Notes: generated from the sequence alone by a model not told the origin. DNA of 64,000 nt from an uncultured Erysipelotrichaceae bacterium (GCA_947385085.1 CANDJN010000008.1:1-64000), one strand, 5' to 3'; counted from the first letter of the stretch, positions 44,114 through 54,013 are shown. Numbers and translations: made by a program.

Positions 44114-44670
44114 TGGCACGCAGCTACAGTGATGCCCTGTTTACACTGGCATTAGAGGAAAAAAAGCTGGACTTGATAAAGGAACAGCTTTGTTTTGTGG
44201 ATGAAATCATAAAAGAAAATCATGATTTTCTGTACTTAATGACACATCCCAAAGTACATAAGGATGAAAAGAAACAAACGATCCAAGCGATATTTTTCGG
44301 ACAGGTAGATCGCACATTACTTAATTTTTTGAAATTGCTAGTGGATAAGGGCAGATTTTATGATCTTCATGAAATCGCTAAGCAATTTATGAATCAGTAT
44401 CGCATGATAAATGATATTGTTGTGGCTGAGGTGCGCAGTGCGCAACCATTAAGTGATGAGGAAGCTTCACGCATCCACGATATGTTAGAAAAGAAACTGC
44501 GCCAACAGGTGGAAATGCATGTGAGCGTGGATCGGGAATTGCTTGCGGGAATTCGTATTAAGGTCAATGATCTGGTGCTGGATTACACGGCATCTAGTAA
44601 AATGGAACATCTGAAGCGATTGGCGGTAAATGCCAATTCGCATAAGGAAAGTGAGTGTGAACGCGAATGA
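44101..44670 (+). CDS. atpH: ATP synthase F1 subunit delta
   Basis: 189 residues. N-terminal helical domain YSDALFTLALEEKKLD and C-terminal VDRELLAGIRIKVNDLVLDYTA, the most conserved part. Links the b stalk to the alpha-beta head. ATGA overlap with atpA. Confidence 0.94.
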   Translation: MAGIVARSYSDALFTLALEEKKLDLIKEQLCFVDEIIKENHDFLYLMTHPKVHKDEKKQTIQAIFFGQVDRTLLNFLKLLVDKGRFYDLHEIAKQFMNQYRMINDIVVAEVRSAQPLSDEEASRIHDMLEKKLRQQVEMHVSVDRELLAGIRIKVNDLVLDYTASSKMEHLKRLAVNANSHKESECERE

Positions 44671-46187
44671 GTTTAAATCCGGAAGAAATCAGTAAGCTAA
44701 TCAAGGATCAGATTCAACGATACGATGATGAACTCGAAATTGATGAAACGGGAACCATTATTACCATCGGCGATGGGATCGCGCTGATTTACGGACTGCG
44801 CAATGCGATGGCAGGCGAGCTGCTGCGCTTTCCCGGAGATGTGTATGGCATGGTGATGAACCTGGAAGAGGAACATGTCGGAGCGGTACTGATGGGAGAA
44901 AGCCGTGGCATTAAAGAAGGCGATGAAGTGAAACGAACGGGTCGTATTGTCGAAGTGCCGGTGGGAGATGTCATGTTAGGACGCGTTGTCAATGCCTTGG
45001 GACAGGCGATTGATGGCGGAAAGCCGATTCAAAGTGGACGCTATCGCCCCGTGGAACGGGTGGCGCCCGGGGTTATGACGCGTAAGAGTGTGCATCAGCC
45101 GTTACAGACGGGATTAAAAATTATCGATTCCATGATTCCAATCGGTCGCGGTCAGCGTGAGTTGATCATCGGTGATCGTCAAACGGGAAAGACCGCCATT
45201 GCGATTGATACGATCATCAATCAAAAGGGAACCGGTATCAAGTGTATTTATGTCGCAATCGGACAAAAGGCAAGCACGGTAGCGCAAATCGTAGAAAAGC
45301 TGCGCGCACATGACGCCTTATCGTATACAACAATAGTATCATCGACGGCAAGTGAAGCGGCGCCGTTGCAATACATCGCGCCGTATGCCGGTTGTGCGAT
45401 TGGTGAGGAATGGATGGAGAACGGCGACGATGTGCTGATCATATATGACGATTTAAGTAAACATGCGGTAGCGTATCGTACGATGTCATTATTGTTAAAG
45501 CGTCCGCCGGGACGTGAAGCCTATCCCGGCGATGTATTCTATCTGCATTCCCGCTTATTGGAGCGTGCGGCTAAGCTCAACGATGAGTTGGGCGCAGGAA
45601 GCTTGACCGCACTGCCAATTATCGAAACCCAAGCTGGCGATATTTCAGCGTATATCCCTACCAATGTCATCTCAATCACCGATGGTCAGATATTCTTACA
45701 GACGGAATTGTTTAATGCCGGAGTTCGTCCTGCAGTGGACAGCGGCTTGTCAGTATCGCGAGTCGGAAGTGCGGCGCAGATTAAAGCCATGAAACAGGTT
45801 TCAGGTTCGTTGAAGCTGGAATTGGCACAATTCAGAGAAATGCAGGCGTTTGCGAAATTCGGCAGCGATTTGGATGCCGCAACGACGGAAACATTAAACC
45901 ACGGAGAACGCTTGACAAAACTGTTAATCCAGAATCAATACGATCCGATGAGTGTAGCGCACCAAGTATTGTCGTTATATGCCGCGAAGCATAAATTCCT
46001 TAAGAGCGTTGCGGTGGAAAAGGTAGCGGATTATGAAAGCGCCATGTTAAAATACATGGATCGTGAACACGCTGATATTATCAATGAAATCAATGAAAAA
46101 AAGGCGTTGGATGCGGATTTAGAAGCAAAAATCAATGAAGCGTTAGCGCAGTTTGGCGAGCAATATGAAAGTATAATCGAAGGATAA
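44667..46187 (+). CDS. atpA: ATP synthase F1 subunit alpha
   Basis: 506 residues, full length. P-loop GDRQTGKTAIAID, ALPIIETQAGDISAYIPTNVISITDGQ, and VSRVGSAAQIKAMK with the alpha-type Arg region. Regulatory, non-catalytic nucleotide sites. Confidence 0.98.
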   Translation: MSLNPEEISKLIKDQIQRYDDELEIDETGTIITIGDGIALIYGLRNAMAGELLRFPGDVYGMVMNLEEEHVGAVLMGESRGIKEGDEVKRTGRIVEVPVGDVMLGRVVNALGQAIDGGKPIQSGRYRPVERVAPGVMTRKSVHQPLQTGLKIIDSMIPIGRGQRELIIGDRQTGKTAIAIDTIINQKGTGIKCIYVAIGQKASTVAQIVEKLRAHDALSYTTIVSSTASEAAPLQYIAPYAGCAIGEEWMENGDDVLIIYDDLSKHAVAYRTMSLLLKRPPGREAYPGDVFYLHSRLLERAAKLNDELGAGSLTALPIIETQAGDISAYIPTNVISITDGQIFLQTELFNAGVRPAVDSGLSVSRVGSAAQIKAMKQVSGSLKLELAQFREMQAFAKFGSDLDAATTETLNHGERLTKLLIQNQYDPMSVAHQVLSLYAAKHKFLKSVAVEKVADYESAMLKYMDREHADIINEINEKKALDADLEAKINEALAQFGEQYESIIEG

Positions 46188-46191
46188 GCGT

Positions 46192-47034
46192 ATGGCGCAA
46201 GGGAAATTAGCGATAAAGGCGCGAATCCGTTCCGTGGATTCCACCAAGAAAATTACCAAGGCCATGCAGCTGGTAGCGTCCAGCAAGCTGAAAAAACAAA
46301 AGCATTACATGGAGGAAAATCGTGAATATGCGCATTATATGAAAGCGATGGTTTCCGATATTCTCGCCTCGTTAAAGGATTCCAAGCATCCGTATTTACA
46401 GACTCATGAGGGAAAGGCGGTAACTATTGTCTTTACTTCGGATATGGGTTTATGCGGTGGCTATAACGCTAATATCTTACGCAAGCTGGAAAAAGAAATC
46501 GGCAGTGAGGATGACATCATCATGATCGGAACGCGAGGGGTCAATTGGATCAAGCACCGCGATTTCCGTGTAATTCGTGAAGAAACGGATCTGGAGGATG
46601 AGTGCTACAATGAATTGGCGCTCATTGCGGATGAATTATTGGCACGCTATCGCAATCAGGAAATCGGAGCGATTCAAATCCTATATACGAAATTCGTAAA
46701 TTCGGTTTCCTTTGAACCCGATTATGTGACCTTATTGCCGTTGGAAGAAGTGCCCCGGCATGAGGATGCATATGAACGCGATACCGATTTTGAGCCTTCG
46801 GGTGATCAGATTTTAGATACGCTCATTCCGATGTATGTCCGCTCGCTGCTTTATTCGTATTATTTACAGACGAAAACCAGTGAACAGGCAAGCCGTCGCA
46901 TGGCGATGGAAAGCGCAACGGATAATGCGGAAGAAATAAAGGAAACATTGGAGTTACAATACAATCAGGCAAGACAAGCCGCCATCACACAGGAAATTAC
47001 CGAGATCGTTGGCGGTGTCAATGCGCTTGAATAA
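46192..47034 (+). CDS. atpG: ATP synthase F1 subunit gamma
   Basis: 280 residues. N-terminal IRSVDSTKKITKAMQLVASSKL and C-terminal NQARQAAITQEITEIVGGVNAL helices form the rotor shaft; SDMGLCGGYNAN lies between. Starts 4 bp after atpA. Confidence 0.97.
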   Translation: MAQGKLAIKARIRSVDSTKKITKAMQLVASSKLKKQKHYMEENREYAHYMKAMVSDILASLKDSKHPYLQTHEGKAVTIVFTSDMGLCGGYNANILRKLEKEIGSEDDIIMIGTRGVNWIKHRDFRVIREETDLEDECYNELALIADELLARYRNQEIGAIQILYTKFVNSVSFEPDYVTLLPLEEVPRHEDAYERDTDFEPSGDQILDTLIPMYVRSLLYSYYLQTKTSEQASRRMAMESATDNAEEIKETLELQYNQARQAAITQEITEIVGGVNALE

Positions 47035-47048
47035 AGGAGGTAGACTCT

Positions 47049-48449
47049 TTGAGTAAGCAAATAGGAAAAATCGTACAGGTTATCGGACCGGTTGTGGATG
47101 TCATGTTTGAAAACGGCGAACTGCCGGAACTGATGAATGCCATTGAAATTCCATTGCCGGAAGGAGGACCTTTGATTGTTGAGGTGGCTCAGCATATCGG
47201 CGATGAACGCGTGCGATGTGTGGCTATGGGTTCTACCGATGGATTGGTACGCGATATGGATGCCATTGATACGGGAGCACCGATCAGCGTACCTGTAGGC
47301 ACAAAGGTGCTGGGTCGGATGTTTAATGTCTTAGGTCGACCGATCGATGGCTTAGAGGATCTAAAGGATATTGCGAAAATGCCGATTCACCGCAATGCGC
47401 CTGCCTTTGATGAACAACAGACCTCAGCAGAGATGTTAGAAACCGGAATTAAGGTCATCGACTTGCTTTGTCCTTATTCCAAGGGTGGTAAGATTGGCTT
47501 GTTCGGCGGTGCCGGTGTCGGTAAAACGGTATTGATTCAGGAGCTGATTCACAACATCGCCAAGGAACACGGCGGTATGTCGGTCGTTACCGGTGTTGGT
47601 GAGCGCACTCGTGAAGGTAACGATATGTATCATGAGATGAAGGACAGCGGCGTATTGGATAAAACGGTACTCGTATACGGGCAGATGAATGAATCTCCCG
47701 GTGCCAGGATGCGCGTTGGCTTGACCGGCTTAACGATGGCGGAGTATTTTCGTGATCATGATCATCAGGATGTGCTGTTGTTTATTGATAATATTTTCCG
47801 TTTCACCCAAGCGGGTTCAGAAGTATCAGCGTTGTTAGGACGCATGCCTTCCGCGGTTGGTTATCAGCCGACCTTGGCGACGGAAATGGGACAGCTTCAG
47901 GAGCGCATCACTTCAACGAAGGATGGTTCGATCACTTCGGTACAGGCGGTTTATGTGCCGGCGGATGACTTGACCGACCCGGCTCCGGCAACTGCATTTA
48001 CGCATTTGGATGCGAAAACTGTATTGGATCGTGATATTGCGGCGCTGGGTATTTATCCGGCAGTAGATCCACTGGAATCGTCTTCGCGTATTTTGGATCC
48101 GTTGGTTGTCGGCGAGGAACACTATGAAGTGGCCCGCGGTGTTCAACAGATATTACAGCGCTATAAGGAATTGCAGGATATTATTGCGATTCTCGGTATG
48201 GATGAATTAAGCGAAGAAGATAAAGTAATTGTCAACCGAGCACGCCGTGTCCGCAACTTTTTGTCGCAGCCATTCCATGTAGCGGAGGTATTTTCCGGCA
48301 TCAAGGGAAATTATACTTCACGCGAGGATACGGTACGCAGCTTCAAGGAGCTTTTAGCAGGCAAGTACGATGATCTGCCGGAACAGGCATTTATGTTTGT
48401 CGGCACGATTGAAGAAGCTGTGGAAAAAGCGAAGCAACTTGAGGAATAG
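47049..48449 (+). CDS. atpD: ATP synthase F1 subunit beta
   Basis: 466 residues, starting with TTG behind AAGGAGG. Catalytic P-loop GGAGVGKTVLIQEL, GVGERTREGNDMY with the catalytic Glu, and the DELSEED-region DELSEEDKVIVNRARR. It makes ATP in three catalytic sites. The TTG start may tune its amount relative to the other subunits. Confidence 0.98.
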   Translation: MSKQIGKIVQVIGPVVDVMFENGELPELMNAIEIPLPEGGPLIVEVAQHIGDERVRCVAMGSTDGLVRDMDAIDTGAPISVPVGTKVLGRMFNVLGRPIDGLEDLKDIAKMPIHRNAPAFDEQQTSAEMLETGIKVIDLLCPYSKGGKIGLFGGAGVGKTVLIQELIHNIAKEHGGMSVVTGVGERTREGNDMYHEMKDSGVLDKTVLVYGQMNESPGARMRVGLTGLTMAEYFRDHDHQDVLLFIDNIFRFTQAGSEVSALLGRMPSAVGYQPTLATEMGQLQERITSTKDGSITSVQAVYVPADDLTDPAPATAFTHLDAKTVLDRDIAALGIYPAVDPLESSSRILDPLVVGEEHYEVARGVQQILQRYKELQDIIAILGMDELSEEDKVIVNRARRVRNFLSQPFHVAEVFSGIKGNYTSREDTVRSFKELLAGKYDDLPEQAFMFVGTIEEAVEKAKQLEE

Positions 48450-48452
48450 CGT

Positions 48453-48845
48453 ATGATCCATATTAAGATCATCACACCGCTTGGCTTATACATGGAACGC
48501 GATGTCGAGGCTGTCAGAGTACGCTCAGTAGAAGGTGAAATGACGATTTTGCCGATGCATACGCCGTTGGTAGCGATGCTGGAAACGTGTAAATTACAGT
48601 TGATAGAAAATGGACAGTATCAGGATTATGCGTTGGCCGGAGGAATGCTGCATCTGAAAGACGATCAGCTGAATATGTTGACGGACGCAATCGAAGGTCA
48701 ATCAGAAATTGATATTGAACGGGCAGAGCGCGCCAAGCAGCGTGCGGAGCGACGGCTACAGAAAAAGGACTCCAAAACGAATATCAAGCGTGCGGAGGTC
48801 GCTTTGGCAAAGGCCATCAACCGTATTAAGGTTTATGGAAAATAA
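48453..48845 (+). CDS. atpC: ATP synthase F1 subunit epsilon
   Basis: 130 residues, 3 bp after atpD. N-terminal beta-sandwich (ITPLGLYMERDVEAVRVRSVEGEMTILPMHTPLV region) and C-terminal helical pair, which in other bacteria inhibits ATP hydrolysis. Confidence 0.95.
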   Translation: MIHIKIITPLGLYMERDVEAVRVRSVEGEMTILPMHTPLVAMLETCKLQLIENGQYQDYALAGGMLHLKDDQLNMLTDAIEGQSEIDIERAERAKQRAERRLQKKDSKTNIKRAEVALAKAINRIKVYGK

Positions 48846-48883
48846 GCGGTGTGTATCAAAACCGAAATGATATTGAAATCATG

Positions 48884-48911
48884 GCAGAAGGATGATTCTT
48901 TCTGCTTTTTT
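48884..48911 (+). terminator. atp operon terminator
   Basis: GCAGAA ... TTCTGC hairpin followed by TTTTTTA, 39 bp after the atpC stop. Confidence 0.7.
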
Positions 48912-49037
48912 ATGTCAGATGATATGGATAACAGGAAAAGGGTATACGGCAGTGTGTTGGTGGCTCATGTATTTGATATGATAAAGGGCTAAAGAGCTAT
49001 TCTATCGGTGTGATGATGGACAATTACATTGAATCGA

Positions 49038-49102
49038 GAAAAAAACCGGAATGAAATGTGGAAAAAAACCGAAATGAAATACAGAAAAAAACCGGAATAG
49101 CG
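49038..49102 (+). repeat. Three tandem 23-bp repeats
   Basis: Units begin at 49038, 49061 and 49084; each starts GAAAAAAACCGGAATGAAAT or a close variant, the third being partial. They lie 45 bp before the ATPase gene. Confidence 0.85.
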
Positions 49103-49147
49103 TGGTAAAGCATGAAAATATATGCTATATTATTATAGGTGATGATA

Positions 49148-50437
49148 ATGGATCAGCAGTATTATGAAAGAATCGTAGATAAGGAATTGGATTTGAAATT
49201 AAGAGCTTTTGGCGCAACACACATCGTAGGCCCCAAATGGTGCGGAAAGACAACGACTGCTGAGCAAAAAGCAAAAAGTGTTTTAAAGCTTCAAAAAGAT
49301 CCCAATAAAGAAGGATTGATTGTGACAGCGGCCATTCATCCGAGTGCATTATTGAATGGTGAAAAGCCGAGATTGATTGATGAATGGCAGGATGCGCCTA
49401 CAATATGGGATGCGGTGAGGGTATACTGTGACGATCATAAGGAAAAAGGAAATTTTATATTGACAGGATCAACATCGAAAAAAGTAGAAACATCGCATAC
49501 GGGTACGGGAAGAATTTCAAAATTGAAGATGTATCCTATGAGCTTGTTTGAATCCAAAGAATCCAACGGTACGGTATCACTAAAAAAAATGTTTGATGGT
49601 GAAGAAAATCTGGAAAATGGATGTGTTTCCAATTTGAGCATCGAAGAACTGATTTTTGCGGCGTGCAGAGGCGGCTGGCCGGAGAGTGTCTTGTTAAATG
49701 ACAAGGAAGCACAGTTGATTATACCGAAAGATTATTTTCAACAAATCTACGAAGAAGATATGTTTAAGGTTGATGCGGTGAAAAGAAGCAAAGCAACAAT
49801 GAGAGCAGTCATGAGATCTTATGCCAGGAACATATCGACCTTGGCAAAGAAAGTAAATCTTTTAAAAGACATCAATGCAACAAACAAAATTACCGATAAA
49901 ACGTTGGATGACTATATTGATGTGCTGGAGCGATTATATATCGTTGAAGATTTATACGGCTGGAGTCCGTCAATACGATCTTCCAGCGCTATGAGAAGCG
50001 GAAGAAAAAGGGAATTTGTCGATCCTTCCATTGCCGTTGCGGCGTTAGGCGTTTCACCTGAATACTTAAACCAAGACCTGAAAACATTTGGCTTTATCTT
50101 TGAGTGCTTATGCATCAGAGATTTAAAAATCTATTCATCCAGCAGTGGCGGAGAGTTATCGTATTATCATGATAAAACAGGTTTAGAAGCAGATGCCGTC
50201 TTACATTTAAACGATGGTCGGTTTGCATTCTTTGAATTTAAATTAGGCTCCAATGATATTGATGCGGGGGCTGCACATTTATGTGAAATTGAGAAGCTCA
50301 TTAAAAAACACAATGAAATAGAAAAGCAGCAGCCATTACGCCTGCCTGATTTGAAAATGGTAATTACGGGAACGCAATATGGATATAAGCGAGATGATGA
50401 CGTGTTTGTTGTACCAATCGGTTGTTTAAAAGACTAA
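49148..50437 (+). CDS. AAA ATPase with DUF4143 domain
   Basis: 429 residues from ATG 49148, 8 nt after AGG. N-terminal ATPase with Walker A GPKWCGKTTT and Walker B RLIDEWQDAP, then the sensor segment FILTGSTS. The C-terminal part holds the DUF4143 nuclease-like fold with GFIFECLCIRDLKIY, GLEADAVLHLNDG and FFEFKLG, whose Glu/Asp and Glu-x-Lys resemble a PD-(D/E)XK site. These proteins are common, often mobile, and of uncertain function. Confidence 0.85.
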   Translation: MDQQYYERIVDKELDLKLRAFGATHIVGPKWCGKTTTAEQKAKSVLKLQKDPNKEGLIVTAAIHPSALLNGEKPRLIDEWQDAPTIWDAVRVYCDDHKEKGNFILTGSTSKKVETSHTGTGRISKLKMYPMSLFESKESNGTVSLKKMFDGEENLENGCVSNLSIEELIFAACRGGWPESVLLNDKEAQLIIPKDYFQQIYEEDMFKVDAVKRSKATMRAVMRSYARNISTLAKKVNLLKDINATNKITDKTLDDYIDVLERLYIVEDLYGWSPSIRSSSAMRSGRKREFVDPSIAVAALGVSPEYLNQDLKTFGFIFECLCIRDLKIYSSSSGGELSYYHDKTGLEADAVLHLNDGRFAFFEFKLGSNDIDAGAAHLCEIEKLIKKHNEIEKQQPLRLPDLKMVITGTQYGYKRDDDVFVVPIGCLKD

Positions 50438-50715
50438 GAAAATTGTCTGAGTTTCAAATTAAAGGCTATTATACTGATAATTCTCTTGCGAGTTTTAACC
50501 ATTTTACGGATTAAGTAAGTCATTCAAAACCGTCATAATTTTTAATGCTTTGATGTTAAAAGGACGCCCAGATTCCTGCGTTTATATAAAACAACGTGGA
50601 CAAACATTTGAAATACTATTTTATTAGATGATGAAAGAATCGCATTCGGAACACTATTGACTACTATGCTATATAGCTTGACTTACAAACTAAAAATTGT
50701 AGAGGAGATTTAATA

Positions 50716-51405
50716 ATGAATGATCCTGTTTTAAAAATTTTAAAACAATATTTAATAAGTAAGAAAGAAGAAGAGAACTATGATTATCTTTCTAAAGATG
50801 AGAAAGACAGATTTAGATTAGAAAATGATGACGATGCAAGATACTATTATAAGAATTTGCATATGACCGAAAGTGATGCGCTTTTTGCCGATGTGATAGT
50901 ATCATTCTGGACGCCATATCGTTGGTTATTAGAGAAGAAAACAGGATGGAACGCATATAAAACAGACAAAAGTTTAAAAAGTTTGATTTATCAAATTGAA
51001 ACAAATAAAAAAACTGATTATAACGATAAAATACGACAAGTCAATTCAAGCATAGAGGATTTTGCGAGAATATGTTATAGCAAAGGAAACTTTATGTTGT
51101 TACCTAAACGAATGATGAACAACGAAAGATATAAGTTAACAGAGGATAAGATTGATTTAACATTATATGAATGTTTCGAAAATGGTAAATTATCTAAATA
51201 TTTTGAGAGTGATGATAAATTAAAGGAGTGGATAAAAAGACAGAATTTAAATATACTATTTAAGAACAATATAATAGCCAGAAGTGAGATTAATTGGTTT
51301 GTTCCAAGCGTAAATAAAAAACTTTTTTCAGAAATGAGTGCTGAAGAAATATGTGAATATTTGGAAAAAGCTACACAATTTATAAAACAAAGGAATGAAA
51401 TGTAA
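50716..51405 (+). CDS. Uncharacterised AT-rich protein
   Basis: 229 residues, RBS AGAGGAG. Mostly helical, no signal peptide or membrane segment. Recognisable text such as VIVSFWTPYRWLLE and FARICYSKGNFMLLPKR faintly recalls DUF6994-type proteins, but I would not assign it. Much richer in A and T than the ribosomal genes downstream, which with the DUF4143 gene marks a likely acquired segment. Confidence 0.6.
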   Translation: MNDPVLKILKQYLISKKEEENYDYLSKDEKDRFRLENDDDARYYYKNLHMTESDALFADVIVSFWTPYRWLLEKKTGWNAYKTDKSLKSLIYQIETNKKTDYNDKIRQVNSSIEDFARICYSKGNFMLLPKRMMNNERYKLTEDKIDLTLYECFENGKLSKYFESDDKLKEWIKRQNLNILFKNNIIARSEINWFVPSVNKKLFSEMSAEEICEYLEKATQFIKQRNEM

Positions 51406-51686
51406 TCCAAAACATACAGAGCTAAAATGGTTCTCACTTTTCTAAAATCAACTTATATGGTGATATGAGAAGATACAAATAATGAATAAGGTAACTATTG
51501 AGATGTAAACTTCTTTCAATTATGCGAACATTTGAAAGGATTCATAAGACGATTTTGCATATGGAAATAACAAAGAATGGCAAACCATTCAACAATATAA
51601 AAAACAGGAAAATCAAAAAAAGGATTGCATTTTCTGCGCATTCATATTAAACTATACATTGCGCACATTTGTGTGCTTTTGAGATT

Positions 51687-51720
51687 GCGTGGGAGAGTTC
51701 GCACTTGACTCGTACCACTG
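51687..51720 (+). promoter_or_regulatory. rplK leader stem, candidate L1 binding site
   Basis: GTGGGAG ... CCAC stem about 35 nt before the rplK RBS, as seen in other rplK-rplA leaders where L1 binds its own mRNA. A second small hairpin (GCACA ... TGTGC) precedes it. The rest of the 347-bp gap is AT-rich with no gene seen. Confidence 0.45.
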
Positions 51721-51752
51721 CATAAGACAACAATATATAGGAGGTGTGTCTT

Positions 51753-52169
51753 GTGAGTAAAAAAGTTGCAAAGGTTTGCAAACTGCAGTTCCCTGCAGGC
51801 GGTGCAAAACCGGGACCGGCCTTGGCATCAGCCGGAATCAACATGCCGCAGTTCTGCTCTGCATTTAATGATGCGACAAGAGATCGCGGCGGTGACTTAG
51901 TGCCTGTCATCATCACGGCATATGATGACAAAAGCTTCGACTTTGTATTAAAAACGACACCGGCGCCGGTGATGATCAAAAAGGCGGCCGGCATCAACAA
52001 AGCAAGCGGAAATCAAAAAGAGATCTCCGGGAAAATTACGGTGGATCAGCTGCGTGAAATCGCAGAGTACAAAATGCCGGATTTAAATGCTAACGATGTA
52101 GAAGCAGCGATGCGCATTATCGCCGGAACCGCGCGCAACATGGGCGTGGAAATCGAAGGCTTTGAATAG
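51753..52169 (+). CDS. rplK: 50S ribosomal protein L11
   Basis: 138 residues from GTG 51753, 8 nt after GGAGG. KVCKLQFPAGGAKPGPALASAGINM and the rRNA-binding C-terminal domain (EIAEYKMPDLNANDVEAAMRIIAGTARNMGV) are textbook L11. Binds the GTPase centre of 23S rRNA. secE and nusG, its usual upstream neighbours, are not here. Confidence 0.98.
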   Translation: MSKKVAKVCKLQFPAGGAKPGPALASAGINMPQFCSAFNDATRDRGGDLVPVIITAYDDKSFDFVLKTTPAPVMIKKAAGINKASGNQKEISGKITVDQLREIAEYKMPDLNANDVEAAMRIIAGTARNMGVEIEGFE

Positions 52170-52187
52170 GAAAGGACGGTAGACGAA

Positions 52188-52871
52188 ATGGCAAAAGTAG
52201 GAAAGAAATATGCTGAAGCTTGCAAAAAAGTAGACCGTACCAAAACTTATTCGGTTGAAGAAGCAATCAAATTGGCAAAAGAAACGAATTGTGCAAAATT
52301 CGATGCATCGGTAGAAGTGAGCTTCCGCTTGAACGTGGATCCGCGCCATGCCGATCAGCAGATCCGCGGTGCGATGGTATTGCCGCACGGCACGGGTAAA
52401 ACACAGCGCGTATGCGTTATTGCCCAAGGACCGCAGGAACAGGAAGCAAAGGATGCCGGCGCAGATCATGTCGGTGGAAAAGAACTGTTGGATCAGATCG
52501 CTAAAGGCTGGTTTGAATTCGACGTCATTGTCGCAACTCCCAATATGATGGGTGAACTGGGTAAATTGGGTCGAATTTTAGGCCCGAAAGGCTTAATGCC
52601 GAACCCGAAAACCGGTACGGTTACCATGGATGTTGCCAAAGCAGTTGAAGACATCAAAAAAGGTAAAGTTGAATACCGCGTTGATAAAGAAGGCAATGTA
52701 AACTTAATGATCGGTAAAGTCAGCTTTGAGGACAACCAGTTAGTGGATAACTTCAATGCGATCTACGACACGATCGCCAAAGCCCGTCCGGCAGCGGTAA
52801 AAGGTACCTACATGAAAAATGTTGTAGTATCGACAACGATGGGCCCGGGCATTAAAGTGAACAAAGACTAA
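52188..52871 (+). CDS. rplA: 50S ribosomal protein L1
   Basis: 227 residues. DASVEVSFRLNVDPRHADQQIRG, GRILGPKGLMPNPKTGTVT and the VVSTTMGPGIKV end identify L1, of the L1 stalk and an autorepressor in many bacteria. 18 bp after rplK. Confidence 0.98.
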   Translation: MAKVGKKYAEACKKVDRTKTYSVEEAIKLAKETNCAKFDASVEVSFRLNVDPRHADQQIRGAMVLPHGTGKTQRVCVIAQGPQEQEAKDAGADHVGGKELLDQIAKGWFEFDVIVATPNMMGELGKLGRILGPKGLMPNPKTGTVTMDVAKAVEDIKKGKVEYRVDKEGNVNLMIGKVSFEDNQLVDNFNAIYDTIAKARPAAVKGTYMKNVVVSTTMGPGIKVNKD

Positions 52872-52879
52872 TTGCTTGC

Positions 52880-52908
52880 TTGACACGGTTTCAAAAATTC
52901 AGTACAAT
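52880..52908 (+). promoter_or_regulatory. Promoter of the rplJ-rplL operon
   Basis: Perfect TTGACA, 17 bp, TACAAT, directly after rplA. Confidence 0.8.
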
Positions 52909-52914
52909 AGTAAT

Positions 52915-53030
52915 GCTAATGATATACCATAGACAGTAACGGCCATTGGCTTAATCATGTTACCGAGGTAGTAAAGTTAATATAACAACTTTCGTCCGCG
53001 CTTTTGTCTATGAGTGCGGACGTTTTTTAT
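52915..53030 (+). ncRNA. L10 leader with terminator
   Basis: The 150-nt leader between the promoter and rplJ contains the structured region typical of L10 leaders and ends in a perfect stem CGTCCGC/GCGGACG with TTTTTT (52993-53028). Excess L10-L12 is expected to stabilise termination or block translation. Assigned from position and layout; a covariance-model match was not run. Confidence 0.75.
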
Positions 53031-53072
53031 GAACACGGTATATTATTACAGAGTAAAGCAGGAGGTGTAGGA

Positions 53073-53573
53073 ATGAACGAGGCAATCATCAACAGCAAAA
53101 AAGCAGTCGTAAGCGAAATTGCGGAAAAGATGAAAAACGCAGAATCTACGGTCGTAGTGGAATACCGCGGCTTGAGCGTTGCGGAATCCACAGCGCTGCG
53201 TCGTGAATTGCGAAATGAGGGCGTTGAATTCAAAGTGTATAAAAACTCTTTGGCTCAGCGGGCAGCACAGGAAGCCGGAGCTGAAGATCTTGTAAAAGAT
53301 CTGGTTGGCCCCAATGCCATTGCGTTTGGTCCGGATGCTGTCGCACCGGCACGCGTTTTGGCAAAATTCGCGAAGGATCACGAAGCGCTGATCTTGAAAA
53401 GCGGTATTGTCGAAGGTAAAGTGGTAGGTCTGGATACGATTCAGAAATTGGCTACATTGCCGAACCGCGAAGGCATGATCGCAAAATTTATGGGATGTCT
53501 GCAATCCCCGGTACGCAAATTTGCTTGCGCCGTTAATGCAGTAAAAGAACAAAAAGAAAGCGCGGAAGCGTAA
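53073..53573 (+). CDS. rplJ: 50S ribosomal protein L10
   Basis: 166 residues from ATG 53073 behind GGAGG. VVVEYRGLSVAESTALRRELR and VGPNAIAF are L10 markers. Forms the stalk base that carries L7/L12 dimers. Confidence 0.97.
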   Translation: MNEAIINSKKAVVSEIAEKMKNAESTVVVEYRGLSVAESTALRRELRNEGVEFKVYKNSLAQRAAQEAGAEDLVKDLVGPNAIAFGPDAVAPARVLAKFAKDHEALILKSGIVEGKVVGLDTIQKLATLPNREGMIAKFMGCLQSPVRKFACAVNAVKEQKESAEA

Positions 53574-53594
53574 CATTACAGGAGGAAAAATAAC

Positions 53595-53966
53595 ATGGCT
53601 AAATTAACAAAAGAAGATATTCTGGCTTATTTGGAAGAAGCGACCATTCTGGAACTGAATGATGTCATTGAAGCAATCGAAGAAAAATTCGGCGTATCCG
53701 CTGCCGCACCGGTAGCTGTTGCCGCAGCTGCAGATACTGCCGCAGCCGCAGGACCGAGCGAAGTAACCGTAACCTTGACTGACATCGGCGCAACCAAAGT
53801 TGCCGTAATCAAGGCTGTACGCGAAATCACCGGCTTAGGCTTGGTAGACGCAAAAGGCTTGGTTGACAAGACTCCGAGCGTAATCAAAGAAAACATCAAA
53901 CCGGAAGAAGCGGAAGAAATCAAAGCAAAACTGACTGAAGCAGGCGCAACTGTAGAAGTGAAATAA
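53595..53966 (+). CDS. rplL: 50S ribosomal protein L7/L12
   Basis: 123 residues with the Ala-rich hinge (AAPVAVAAAADTAAAAG) between the N-terminal dimer domain and the C-terminal factor-binding domain (VIKAVREITGLGLVDAKGLVD). RBS AGGAGG. Confidence 0.97.
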   Translation: MAKLTKEDILAYLEEATILELNDVIEAIEEKFGVSAAAPVAVAAAADTAAAAGPSEVTVTLTDIGATKVAVIKAVREITGLGLVDAKGLVDKTPSVIKENIKPEEAEEIKAKLTEAGATVEVK

Positions 53967-53991
53967 TTCTGATTTGATTAACAAATGAACC

Positions 53992-54013
53992 AAAAGCCCT
54001 GAAAAGGGTTTTT
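53992..54013 (+). terminator. rplJL terminator
   Basis: AAAAGCCCT/AGGGTTTTT, loop GAAA, with one G-U pair. Confidence 0.75.

Noticed and set aside
49038..49102. CRISPR array
   Set aside because: The repeats are back to back at 23 bp with no spacers and there are no cas genes.
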